NCBI GenBank assembly: GCA_902781245.1
Contig: CACZIP010000072.1
Location: 1 to 8,710, forward strand
Direction: 5' to 3'
Origin: an uncultured Coriobacteriaceae bacterium
Lineage (GTDB): Bacteria; Actinomycetota; Coriobacteriia; Coriobacteriales; Eggerthellaceae
DNA: 8,710 nucleotides
Part shown: one piece after another, positions 1 through 5,681 of the stretch
How positions within the stretch are numbered: position 1 is the stretch's first letter
Layout of the letters: each line of letters starts with the position of its first letter
Made by a program: the position numbers and the translations under genes
Notes under the pieces: model-generated
The model's database searches: none
Seen by the model: only the letters and a program-made list of their open reading frames with translations
What the model was told of the DNA's origin: nothing

Positions 1-103
1 GTCCGACCTCGACAATCTTTCCGTCACGAATCAGAATCTCGCACACCTCGTTGAGACCCACTTGCGGATCGATAACATGTGCGTTCTTCAATAGCAATGC
101 CAT
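1..103 (-). CDS. pyrC: Dihydroorotase, N-terminal fragment (runs off the left edge)
   Basis: Only the first 34 codons are present. They begin MALLLKNAHVIDPQ and continue into a segment ending LIRDGKIVEVG, the usual opening beta-strands of the amidohydrolase family (a 'LLLKNARVIDP...DVLIEDGKI..IG' pattern). Dihydroorotase is the zinc enzyme that cyclises carbamoyl-aspartate to dihydroorotate in UMP synthesis; its metal-binding HxH motif would lie beyond the window. The ATG at 101-103 is preceded by GGAGC (109-113 on the plus strand, 5 bases away), which supports this start. It is the third gene of the pyrR-pyrB-pyrC operon, separated from pyrB by 84 bases that contain a hairpin. The pyrB neighbour makes the identification firm despite the short length; a different amidohydrolase such as allantoinase is much less likely. 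Confidence 0.87.
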   Translation of the reverse strand, partial: MALLLKNAHVIDPQVGLNEVCEILIRDGKIVEVG

Positions 104-147
104 GTGCAGCTCCATTCAATTTCAATCAGGCTGGCTGTATTTATCAA

Positions 148-178
148 TGCGTTGAATGCGGCCGCCGCTTTCAACGCA
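148..178 (-). other. Strong hairpin between pyrB and pyrC
   Basis: Positions 148-156 (tgcgttgaa) and 170-178 (ttcaacgca) are perfect inverted repeats. Inside them, after one T/T mismatch, 158-161 and 165-168 add four more GC pairs around a 3-base loop. The stem begins 10 bases after the pyrB stop codon as transcribed. No clear U-run follows on the minus strand (ttgataaatac), so it is not a textbook intrinsic terminator. It may be a partial terminator, an RNA-processing or stability element, or a polarity control that lowers pyrC expression relative to pyrB. Seen in sequence; the role is inference. Confidence 0.5.
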
Positions 179-187
179 TACGTTTCC

Positions 188-1126
188 TTACGAAAGCGAA
201 TCCTCGCCGCCGAGCAGCAGGTATAGAGCCGCCATGCGCACGAGCACGCCGGCGTAAACCTGGTCGAGGATGACCGACCGCGTCGGATGATCCGCCATGA
301 AGGAGTCGAGCTCAACACCGCGATTGATCGGACCCGGATGACAGATGATCGCATCAGGCCGCATGATCTTGTCGCGCTGCTCATTGAGCCCGAAGAGCAT
401 CGAATACTCGCGCAAGCTCGGGAAGGGAGCTCCTTCCAAACGTTCCTGCTGGATGCGCAGCATATAGACCACATCGAGGTCGGGCAGCACATCGTCGAGG
501 CGAGCAGAAACGGCATCCGCCCCGAGAGCCTCGGGCGCAGGCGGCATGAGCGTCGCAGGCCCGATGAGGGTAACCTTCGCTCCCATCGTTTTGAGGGCGG
601 GTACGAGCGATCCGCAAACGCGGGAGTGGCTGATATCGCCGACGATACCCACATGCAATCCGTCTATATGGCCTTTTGCCTCGCGGATTGAGAACAAGTC
701 GAGCAATGCCTGCGTTGGATGTTGGTGCTTGCCGTCTCCCGCATCGATAACGCTCACGCCGGAGATGTCGGCAATCCTGCGCGGTACGCCCGCATGGCGA
801 TCGCGCACAACGATCATGTCGATCTTGTACGAGCAGAGCGTTTGAACTGTATCGTCGAGGCTCTCGCCTTTCACGGTCGATGTTGACGAGCCTCCAAAAT
901 TCAACGTATCGCAGCTCAAACGCTTTTCGGCGATTTCAAAAGAAGAGCGCGTGCGGGTCGAGGGTTCGTTGAACATGTTCACAACCGTATATCCCTTGAG
1001 CACGGGCACTTTCTTGATGCGCCGCTCGTTGATTGCCTTGAAGCGTTCGGCTGTGTCGAGTATCAGCGTCAAGTCTTCCGCCGAATATTCTCGGATGTCG
1101 ATGAGATGCCTGTGGTCGAATGCCAT
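188..1126 (-). CDS. pyrB: Aspartate carbamoyltransferase catalytic subunit
   Basis: This 312-residue protein is full length for the catalytic chain. It condenses carbamoyl phosphate with L-aspartate to give N-carbamoyl-aspartate, the first committed step of pyrimidine synthesis, in the cytoplasm. Visible motifs: the carbamoyl-phosphate loop FNEPSTRTR (52-60) followed by SSFEIAEKRL; TVKGESL (84-90) with the active-site lysine K86; HQHPTQALLDLF (134-145), with HPTQ at 136-139; SHSRV near 166-170; and ICHPGPINRGVEL (261-273) in the aspartate domain. All expected catalytic motifs are intact. The ATG at 1124-1126 lies two bases after the pyrR stop, and a GGTGAG at the end of pyrR serves as its ribosome binding site, so translation is probably coupled. 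No regulatory pyrI is seen on either side; the next gene is pyrC, as expected for operons controlled by PyrR rather than by allostery. Confidence 0.96.
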   Translation of the reverse strand: MAFDHRHLIDIREYSAEDLTLILDTAERFKAINERRIKKVPVLKGYTVVNMFNEPSTRTRSSFEIAEKRLSCDTLNFGGSSTSTVKGESLDDTVQTLCSYKIDMIVVRDRHAGVPRRIADISGVSVIDAGDGKHQHPTQALLDLFSIREAKGHIDGLHVGIVGDISHSRVCGSLVPALKTMGAKVTLIGPATLMPPAPEALGADAVSARLDDVLPDLDVVYMLRIQQERLEGAPFPSLREYSMLFGLNEQRDKIMRPDAIICHPGPINRGVELDSFMADHPTRSVILDQVYAGVLVRMAALYLLLGGEDSLS

Positions 1127-1128
1127 GA

Positions 1129-1731
1129 CTACTCACCGTCCTTCTTGGACGTGCCGAGCGGCGCCGAACCGGCTCGTTTGCCATGTTCAATTTCTAAAAT
1201 CTCGACCTGAGATTTGCCGTCCGTTTCCTCAAGGAAGAGCCTGACGTTCTCTTCAGCCGATGACGGAACGTTCTTGCCAACGTAATCGGCCCGAATCGGA
1301 AGCTGACGGTGCCCACGATCGATCAATACAGCAAGTTGGACTGTTTCGGGACGACCAATATCCATGAGCGCATCGAGCGCTGCTCGGATGGTGCGGCCCG
1401 TATACAGCACGTCGTCGACGAGCACGATGTCACGCCCATCGATGTCGAACATGATGTCGGTTGAAAGCACTTCGGGGGAAACGTACGTCGCGAAGTCGTC
1501 GCGGTAGAAGCTGATGTCGAGGCGCCCAAGCGGCACGCGAACTCCCTCGATTGCCTCAATCTTGTCGACGAGGCGTTTTGCCAGCAGGTCTCCACGTGTG
1601 ACGATGCCCACGATGGCGATGTTTCCTGCACCTTTGTTCTTCTCGAGGATTTGATGCGCGATGCGCGTAAGCGAACGCTCGATCTCGTCGGCTTCCATGA
1701 CGATTGATTTGACGTTCAATGTATCTGTCAT
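1129..1731 (-). CDS. pyrR: PyrR: pyr operon RNA-binding regulator / uracil phosphoribosyltransferase
   Basis: This 200-residue protein belongs to the type I phosphoribosyltransferase fold. PyrR proteins bind the leader RNA of pyr operons when UMP or UTP is abundant, and many also convert uracil plus PRPP to UMP. The signature PRPP loop IVLVDDVLYTGRT is at 102-114. Other PyrR blocks are GIVTRG (42-47), LDISFYRDDF (71-80) and DRGHRQLPIRADYVGKN (138-154). The start is placed at 1731 because GGAGAG lies just upstream; an in-frame ATG six codons earlier (1749) lacks such a site. The C-terminal tail after residue 182 (HGKRAGSAPLGTSKKDGE) is about 20 residues longer than in the ~180-residue Bacillus-type proteins, polar and probably disordered. 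It is the first gene of the operon, and its own leader carries a PyrR-binding element, indicating autoregulation. Confidence 0.95.
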   Translation of the reverse strand: MTDTLNVKSIVMEADEIERSLTRIAHQILEKNKGAGNIAIVGIVTRGDLLAKRLVDKIEAIEGVRVPLGRLDISFYRDDFATYVSPEVLSTDIMFDIDGRDIVLVDDVLYTGRTIRAALDALMDIGRPETVQLAVLIDRGHRQLPIRADYVGKNVPSSAEENVRLFLEETDGKSQVEILEIEHGKRAGSAPLGTSKKDGE

Positions 1732-1755
1732 ACACTCTCCAATCTGCATCCTGGC

Positions 1756-1776
1756 CCATCGGGTAAACCGCGATGG
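1756..1776 (-). promoter_or_regulatory. Small hairpin in the pyrR leader, upstream of the ribosome binding site
   Basis: CCATCG (1756-1761) and CGATGG (1771-1776) form a 6-bp inverted repeat with a 9-base loop in the leader transcript, about 25 bases before the pyrR start codon. No U-run follows it, so it does not look like an attenuation terminator. It may help shape access to the pyrR ribosome binding site. The structure is seen; the function is speculative. Confidence 0.3.
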
Positions 1777-1802
1777 ATCCTATTCTGCTTCGCCGTGTAT
1801 GC

Positions 1803-1813
1803 ACAGACAGACC
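1803..1813 (-). promoter_or_regulatory. Anti-PyrR-loop segment (alternative pairing partner)
   Basis: On the minus strand this segment reads GGTCTGTCTGT and can pair with ACAGAGAGACC in the PyrR-binding loop (1835-1845), giving 10 of 11 Watson-Crick pairs with one G-G mismatch. The two structures are mutually exclusive, as expected of a riboregulatory switch: PyrR bound keeps the loop folded, PyrR absent lets the longer helix form. The complementarity is seen directly; the switch is inference, and what the released strand would do next is not evident. Confidence 0.5.
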
Positions 1814-1827
1814 CTGCGTATGTATCG

Positions 1828-1858
1828 CCTTGCCGGTCTCTCTGTACCGCCTTAAAGG
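1828..1858 (-). promoter_or_regulatory. PyrR-binding RNA element in the pyr operon leader
   Basis: Read on the minus strand, the leader contains CCTTTAA, then GGCGGTACAGAGAGACC, then GGCAAGG. This matches the known PyrR-binding stem-loop: an outer CCTT/AAGG stem, internal-loop residues, and an upper stem-loop with consensus AGUCCAGAGAGGCU. Here the upper stem is GGU/ACC and the loop keeps CAGAGAG. Relative to that consensus the A-U pair becomes G-C and the U-G wobble becomes U-A, so pairing is preserved (covariation); one loop C is an A. It lies ~97 bases upstream of the pyrR start at 1731. PyrR bound to UMP/UTP should grip this loop and reduce operon expression. No U-tract terminator was found between it and pyrR, so control may act at translation initiation, as reported for a mycobacterial pyr leader, rather than by attenuation. 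Confidence 0.85.
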
Positions 1859-1890
1859 ACAGTTCACAGGATACCGCAAAGCATCTTGGG

Positions 1891-1896
1891 TATAAT
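1891..1896 (+). promoter_or_regulatory. -10 promoter element for the ribonuclease gene, probably leaderless
   Basis: A perfect TATAAT lies only 7 bases before the ATG at 1904. Transcription normally starts 6-7 bases after the -10 box, so the mRNA would begin at about 1903-1904, on the start codon. No Shine-Dalgarno sequence precedes that ATG, which fits a leaderless transcript, a common arrangement in actinobacteria. No good -35 hexamer is visible at 16-18 bases spacing. Confidence 0.5.
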
Positions 1897-1903
1897 CAAA
1901 ATC

Positions 1904-2446
1904 ATGAACAAGACCACACGCTCGATACTTACTGTCTTGCTCGCGATTGTCGTATTCGCAATCGCCTTCTTTGCACAGCCTTCGATAAGCGGGAACAATG
2001 GCCTGACGAACAATCCGACGACCGCTTCGTCTTCCGCCTCGTCAAGCACGACTTCAGCTTCTGTTTCGGCATCATCAGCCACTTCGACTTCGCAGAACCT
2101 CACCGTCAAAGAAGACGGCGAGTACACTTCGAAAGACGAAGTAGCGCTCTACATCCATCTCTATGGCCACGTTCCTTCGAACTACATAACCAAGACGAAG
2201 GCGCGCAGAGCAGGCTGGGTGAACACGGAGGGGAACCTTTGGGATATCTTGCCTGGTAAAAGCATTGGCGGTGGTGGCTATTCCAACGATGATGGCGCCC
2301 TACCCGATGCTCCGGGGCGAGAATGGTTCGAGTGTGACATAGACTACGATGGTGGCTATCGCAATTCCAAGCGAATCGTGTACTCGAACGACGGACTCAT
2401 CTTCTACACGGGCGATCACTACAATACATTCGAGCAACTCTACTAG
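1904..2446 (+). CDS. Barnase-like guanyl-specific ribonuclease, secreted or membrane-anchored
   Basis: This 180-residue protein has three parts: a hydrophobic signal or anchor (basic MNKTTR, then ~17 apolar residues at 8-24), a Ser/Thr/Ala-rich low-complexity linker (~38-65), and a ribonuclease domain (~70-180). The domain aligns closely with Bacillus barnase. Shared blocks include NYITK (93-97), PGKSIGG (117-123), a YRNSKRIVYS block (152-161) and DHYNTF (171-176). All catalytic residues have equivalents: K97 (barnase K27), E143 (E73, general base), R153 (R83), R157 (R87) and H172 (H102, general acid). It should cleave single-stranded RNA after G outside the producer. I place the start at ATG 1904, not at an in-frame TTG at 1886, because neither has a ribosome binding site and the TATAAT box fits leaderless initiation at 1904. 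No clean signal-peptidase AxA site is evident, so it may stay anchored. The barstar-like inhibitor follows 11 bases downstream. Confidence 0.92.
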   Translation: MNKTTRSILTVLLAIVVFAIAFFAQPSISGNNGLTNNPTTASSSASSSTTSASVSASSATSTSQNLTVKEDGEYTSKDEVALYIHLYGHVPSNYITKTKARRAGWVNTEGNLWDILPGKSIGGGGYSNDDGALPDAPGREWFECDIDYDGGYRNSKRIVYSNDGLIFYTGDHYNTFEQLY

Positions 2447-2457
2447 GAGAATCGCAG

Positions 2458-2760
2458 ATGAAACACGGCATCCCAACCGAAACGAGAGAAGTGCGCATCA
2501 TCGGTGCTCGCTGCGCAAACCAAGATACGCTTCATGACTACATTGCCCGCAAGCTCAATTTCCCCGATTACTACGGGAAAAACCTCTCCGCGCTCGCCGA
2601 CTGCCTTTCGGAAGTATGCGTGCCAACTAAGATAACTATCGCCATCAACGAGTACGACATCGACCCAGGCATGCAGGCTTACGTGATTCGTTTCGTCCAA
2701 ACATGCGCGCGAGAGGCCCTCGTAAATGAGAACCTCTCGCTAATAATCGAGCATCTGTAG
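2458..2760 (+). CDS. Barstar-like ribonuclease inhibitor
   Basis: A 100-residue protein of the barstar family, expected to stay in the cytoplasm and plug the active site of the neighbouring ribonuclease before export. The core block FPDYYGKNLSALADCL (35-50) matches barstar's LPEYYGENLDALWDCL. D48 corresponds to barstar D39, the main residue contacting barnase's catalytic histidine and arginines, and E86 in CAREAL corresponds to E76. Y38 matches the interface tyrosine Y29. Two interface positions differ: barstar D35 is S44 and W38 is A47. There is an extra ~10-residue N-terminal stretch before the first strand. The ribosome binding site AGGAGA (2445-2450) overlaps the ribonuclease stop codon and lies 7 bases from the ATG, so the two genes are surely co-transcribed and probably coupled. 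Identification is firm from sequence plus context. Confidence 0.93.
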   Translation: MKHGIPTETREVRIIGARCANQDTLHDYIARKLNFPDYYGKNLSALADCLSEVCVPTKITIAINEYDIDPGMQAYVIRFVQTCAREALVNENLSLIIEHL

Positions 2761-2761
2761 T

Positions 2762-2787
2762 GAGTCGTTGGGCTGCCCCAACGACTC
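2762..2787. terminator. Hairpin between converging genes, likely bidirectional terminator
   Basis: GAGTCGTTGGG (2762-2772) and CCCAACGACTC (2777-2787) form a perfect 11-bp stem with a 4-base loop. It sits directly after the barstar stop codon and 7 bases from the stop of the oppositely oriented oxidoreductase gamma gene. The position between two converging transcripts supports a shared terminator. A U-rich tail is weak on both sides (gttcgctt on the plus strand), so termination efficiency is uncertain. Confidence 0.7.
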
Positions 2788-2793
2788 GTTCGC

Positions 2794-3327
2794 TTAATTC
2801 TCCATACCCAATTTCAAAGCCTGGAGATTCTTATCGATGAGAGCAGCCTTGCGAGGCGGGACGGTCTTGCGGATGGCCGCTTCGATCGTCTCGTATGCGC
2901 AGAAGCCGGTTTCCTTGAGCATCTTGCCAACAAGAACGATGTTTGCAAGGCCCTTGAGGCCCTCTTCCTCGGCCATGTTGGTGGCCTCGAGCGCATAGAC
3001 TTCGCAGTCATCGCGCTCAGGCGTGCGATTGATCAGCGACGTATCGATGAAGATCTTGCCGCCGGGAGTCACGTCACCCTCGAACTTGATGAGCGACGGA
3101 TTGTTCATTGCAATCAGCACGTTCGGGTTCGAAATCAGCGGGCTGCCGATCGGCTCATCTGAAAGCGTTACCGAGCAGTTTGCGGTACCGCCGCGCATCT
3201 CGGGACCGTACGAAGGAAGCCACGAGACCTCATGGTCGTCGATGAGGCCGGCATAGGCCACAACCTTGCCAGCGAAGAGCAGACCCTGGCCGCCGAATCC
3301 GGCGAAAACGATTCGCATCTCCTCCAT
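2794..3327 (-). CDS. 2-oxoacid:ferredoxin oxidoreductase, gamma subunit
   Basis: A 177-residue chain of the pyruvate/ketoisovalerate oxidoreductase catalytic (gamma) family. Features are the N-terminal nucleotide-binding-like glycine motif GFGGQG (10-15) in strand-turn-helix context, SWLPSYGPEMRGGTANC (35-51), which is diagnostic of the family, and a C-terminal segment ending in helix-forming KNLQALKLGMEN. Gamma completes the heterotetramer with alpha, beta and delta and helps form the CoA-side domain. Its ATG (3325-3327) overlaps the beta stop codon by one base (TAATG), and a strong GGAGGTGA inside the end of beta lies 6 bases upstream. Both fix this start in preference to ATG 3316-3318. It is the last gene of the operon. 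Substrate class (2-oxoisovalerate, 2-oxoglutarate or other) cannot be read from this subunit. Confidence 0.93.
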   Translation of the reverse strand: MEEMRIVFAGFGGQGLLFAGKVVAYAGLIDDHEVSWLPSYGPEMRGGTANCSVTLSDEPIGSPLISNPNVLIAMNNPSLIKFEGDVTPGGKIFIDTSLINRTPERDDCEVYALEATNMAEEEGLKGLANIVLVGKMLKETGFCAYETIEAAIRKTVPPRKAALIDKNLQALKLGMEN

Positions 3328-4226
3328 TACTGCTCACCTCCCTGAGCCTTGTTCATGGCATCTTGGACCTTGCGCTTGTTGGGCAGCTCGGCAAGCTGGG
3401 AATTCTCCGCCATGGCAATGGGGCAATCGGCAGCACGGGCAGCAGCAGCCTCGGCAGCATTCGCATAACCCTCGGCCACAACGTCACGGTAGACACCCAG
3501 CGGGTAATACGGAAGCATGTTCTCGCGCATCCACTCGAATGCATCAGTCGGAGTCATGCCCCAGTTCGTCGGGCACGTGCTCACAACTTCGACGAGCGAG
3601 TAGCCGATGCCGTCGATCTGGTTCTGGAAGGCTTTCTTGATGGCCTTCTTCGCCTTGCGGATGTTCTTGGGCGAATCGACCGTCACGCGCTCGAGATACG
3701 CCACGCCATCAAGAGAGCTGAGCAGCTCGCACACACGAACCGGATAACCAGCCGTCGAGACATCACGTCCATACGGAGAGGTCTGCGTGACCTGGTTCGG
3801 CAACGACGTCGGTGCCATCTGTCCACCCGTCATGCCGTAGATGGCGTTGTTGATGAAGATGATGGTGATGTGCTCACCACGCGTGGCAGCATGAACGGTC
3901 TCGGCCATTCCGATCGAGGCAAGGTCGCCGTCGCCCTGATATGCAAACACGACCTTGTCGGGATGGACGCGCTTCACGCCCGTGGCGACCGCAGGAGCAC
4001 GCCCATGGGCGGCTTCAAGGAAGTCGCAGTTGAAGAAGTTGTACATCATGACCGAGCAGCCGACCGGCGAAACGCCGATCGTGTCGCCTTCGATGTCGAG
4101 CTCGTCGATGACCTCGGCAACAAGGCGATTGACGATGCCATGCGTGCAACCCGGGCAATAGTTCGTGACGAAACGCGCAAGGGAATGCGGGCGTTCGTAA
4201 ACGAGCTTCTCTTCTGTTTGGGCCAT
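3327..4226 (-). CDS. 2-oxoacid:ferredoxin oxidoreductase, beta (thiamine-diphosphate) subunit
   Basis: This 299-residue chain holds the thiamine diphosphate and the proximal iron-sulfur cluster of the enzyme. CPGC at 24-27 provides cluster ligands, with C57 (SPVGCSV) a further candidate. The cofactor motif begins GDGD (98-101) and ends NN (126-127), the standard GDG-x(~25)-NN signature for the Mg-diphosphate site. GMTGGQMAPTS (131-141) is characteristic of KorB/VorA-type beta chains. It decarboxylates a 2-oxoacid, transfers the acyl group to CoA and passes electrons to the ferredoxin-like delta chain. The start at 4226 is two bases after the alpha stop, with GGTGA in the end of alpha as a modest ribosome binding site. 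Length and architecture fit the small-subunit class (separate alpha and beta) rather than the fused pyruvate enzyme. Confidence 0.94.
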   Translation of the reverse strand: MAQTEEKLVYERPHSLARFVTNYCPGCTHGIVNRLVAEVIDELDIEGDTIGVSPVGCSVMMYNFFNCDFLEAAHGRAPAVATGVKRVHPDKVVFAYQGDGDLASIGMAETVHAATRGEHITIIFINNAIYGMTGGQMAPTSLPNQVTQTSPYGRDVSTAGYPVRVCELLSSLDGVAYLERVTVDSPKNIRKAKKAIKKAFQNQIDGIGYSLVEVVSTCPTNWGMTPTDAFEWMRENMLPYYPLGVYRDVVAEGYANAAEAAAARAADCPIAMAENSQLAELPNKRKVQDAMNKAQGGEQ

Positions 4227-4228
4227 TG

Positions 4229-5293
4229 TTAATCACCCAGCCCTTCGTTGATCTCGCGAATCTTGTCGAGCACCTCTGCAGGCGTCGGGATGACGCCGCC
4301 GGTGCGACCATAGAACTCAACAGGTGCAGCGCCCTCGACGACCAAACGCACGTCGTCGACCATCTGACCCATGTTCATCTCGACAGACAAGTAGGCTTTC
4401 GCCTTGCCAACCGTCGCCTTCAACGCGTCCACGGGGAACGGCCAAAGCGTGATCGGACGGAACAGACCCGCCTTGATGCCCTCTTCGCGTGCAGCGCGCA
4501 CAGCCGAGCGCGCAATGCGCGAAGAAGCGCCGAATGCCACGATGACGATATCGGCATCATCGCAATCAACCTGTTCGCTCATCTGCTCGTTTGCCTTGAT
4601 TTCGGCATAGCGCTCGAAGCGTTCGAAGTTCGTGCGCTCGAGTTCTTCAGCCACGAGGTACAGCGAGTTGGCGATGTTCTTCTCACGAGCGTTGCCATGA
4701 CCAGTTGTCGCCCACGGCTTCTCAGGAAGCTCAGTGCGCGGTTCGGGAAGCTCGACGGGCTCCATCATCTGTCCGAGCATGCCGTCGCCCAAGATCATCA
4801 CGGGCGTGCGGTACTTGTCGGCAATGTCGAATGCGCCGTACGCCAAGTCAGACATCTCCTGAACAGTCGAAGGCGCATAGACGACCATCTGGAAGTCGCC
4901 ATGACCGAGCGCACGCGTCGCCTGCCAATAGTCAGACTGCGACGGTTGGATGGACCCGAGACCCGGACCGCCACGCTCGATGTTGATGATCAGGCACGGA
5001 AGGTCGGCGCCTGCGATATAGGAGACACCCTCGCTCTTGAGCGAGACGCCAGGCGACGAAGAGCTCGTCATGACACGTGCACCAGCAGCGGACGCGCCGT
5101 ACACCATATTGATGGCAGCGACTTCGCTTTCCGCCTGCAGATAGGTGCCGCCCTCTTTGGGCATGCGCTTGGCCATGTAAGCTGCAAGCTCGGTCTGCGG
5201 GGTGATCGGGTAACCGAAGAAGAATCGACAACCTGCGCGGATGGCGCTCTCGGCGATAGCCTCGTTTCCCTTCATGAGTACTTTCTCTGCCAT
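4229..5293 (-). CDS. vorB: 2-oxoacid:ferredoxin oxidoreductase, alpha subunit (VorB-like)
   Basis: A 354-residue alpha chain. The pyrimidine-binding domain begins VLMKGNEAIAESAIRAGCRF and runs into FFGYPITPQTE (25-35), the YPITP motif of the family. E55 in QAESE is the likely activating glutamate for thiamine. TSSSSPGVSLKSEG (76-89) matches the TSGPGxSLM.E block, and IERGGPGLGS follows at 105-114. The C-terminal half (residues ~220-354) is the transketolase C-terminal-like domain. It most resembles proteins annotated as 3-methyl-2-oxobutanoate dehydrogenase subunit VorB, but those names are loosely assigned and 2-oxoglutarate (KorA) cannot be excluded. The start at 5293 is chosen because GGAGGTGA (5299-5306 on the plus strand) is 5 bases upstream and overlaps the end of the delta gene; a longer in-frame TTG at 5308 lies inside that site. 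Confidence 0.93.
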   Translation of the reverse strand: MAEKVLMKGNEAIAESAIRAGCRFFFGYPITPQTELAAYMAKRMPKEGGTYLQAESEVAAINMVYGASAAGARVMTSSSSPGVSLKSEGVSYIAGADLPCLIINIERGGPGLGSIQPSQSDYWQATRALGHGDFQMVVYAPSTVQEMSDLAYGAFDIADKYRTPVMILGDGMLGQMMEPVELPEPRTELPEKPWATTGHGNAREKNIANSLYLVAEELERTNFERFERYAEIKANEQMSEQVDCDDADIVIVAFGASSRIARSAVRAAREEGIKAGLFRPITLWPFPVDALKATVGKAKAYLSVEMNMGQMVDDVRLVVEGAAPVEFYGRTGGVIPTPAEVLDKIREINEGLGD

Positions 5294-5298
5294 GTTTC

Positions 5299-5505
5299 TC
5301 ACCTCCAAACCGTGATCGCGACGTCAGGGCACATCACGGCGCACGTAGCACAGCCAGTGCATTGGCTTTGATCGATGCAATGCGCGGGATGGTAGCCCTT
5401 GTCGGTGATGACTTCGTTGTTGAGTTCAACGATTCCGCGCGGGCACACGGTCGTGCAGAGACCGCATCCCTTGCAGAAGAACTCATCTACTTCGATATGA
5501 GCCAT
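5299..5505 (-). CDS. 2-oxoacid:ferredoxin oxidoreductase, delta (2x[4Fe-4S] ferredoxin) subunit
   Basis: A 68-residue ferredoxin-like chain with two perfect Cx2Cx2Cx3C-P motifs: C11, C14, C17, C21 and C49, C52, C55, C59, each cluster sharing the usual ferredoxin fold. An extra C43 is present but not part of either motif. As the delta subunit it relays electrons from the beta-chain cluster to free ferredoxin. It is the first gene of the delta-alpha-beta-gamma operon, the KorDABC order. The start ATG (5503-5505) follows AGAGGGAAG, a reasonable ribosome binding site. The stop codon lies 5 bases before the alpha start. A stand-alone ferredoxin is possible from sequence alone, but the operon makes the subunit role clear. 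Confidence 0.93.
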   Translation of the reverse strand: MAHIEVDEFFCKGCGLCTTVCPRGIVELNNEVITDKGYHPAHCIDQSQCTGCATCAVMCPDVAITVWR

Positions 5506-5550
5506 ATCTTCCCTCTCGTCTCTAGACTGGGAATCCTGTTCCTCTTGTCT

Positions 5551-5661
5551 GCTGAATCCTGCGGCGGGCTATGCTTTGCTCACCGCGAATTTGGATCGAG
5601 CCTCGGTCTCTCACGCAAATTCGCTTAACTTCGCTTCGCATAACCCGCCGCAGGATTCAGC
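5551..5661. repeat. 111-bp imperfect palindrome (MITE- or REP-like intergenic element)
   Basis: Outer arms 5551-5574 and 5638-5661 are inverted copies matching at 23 of 24 positions, the one difference being a G-U wobble in minus-strand RNA; the outermost 18 bases are identical. An inner 9-bp pair lies at 5585-5593 (gcgaatttg) and 5616-5624 (caaattcgc). The rest of the arms is degenerate. It occupies most of the 176-base gap between the ATPase and ferredoxin genes and begins 21 bases after the ATPase stop as transcribed. No U-run follows the stem, so a plain intrinsic terminator is not supported. No target-site duplication is evident at the ends. I see no second copy in this window. The flanking 5662-5681 holds a small cttttaaaag palindrome and nothing else I recognise. 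Confidence 0.8.
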
Positions 5662-5681
5662 AACACTTTTAAAAGATTACA

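Noticed and set aside
88..654. Minus-strand open frame overlapping pyrB in another frame
   Set aside because: The product is Arg/Ser/Cys-rich with no family resemblance, and pyrB is full length in its own frame.
1864..2127. Minus-strand open frame opposite the ribonuclease N-terminus, rich in Glu/Ala/Val
   Set aside because: Its composition is just the complement of the Ser/Thr linker codons, and the plus-strand product is an unmistakable barnase homologue.
1904..2446. Contact-dependent or polymorphic toxin system
   Set aside because: The ribonuclease has only a short signal/anchor and linker, with no delivery domain, repeats or secretion-system marker, so a plain secreted RNase with inhibitor is the simpler reading.
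3363..4232. Long plus-strand open frame (289 codons) opposite the beta subunit gene
   Set aside because: It is a shadow of a strongly conserved minus-strand gene, its protein has no recognisable fold and is rich in Arg/His/Asp, as expected for antisense of high-GC coding DNA.
4226..5371. Very long plus-strand open frame (381 codons) opposite the alpha subunit gene
   Set aside because: Same reason: it is antisense to an intact VorB-like gene with all family motifs, and it would need to overlap the ferredoxin gene as well.
5551..5661. Intrinsic terminator for the synthetase-ATPase transcript
   Set aside because: The stem is far longer than usual, has a degenerate interior and is not followed by a U-run on either strand, so I list it as a repeat instead.
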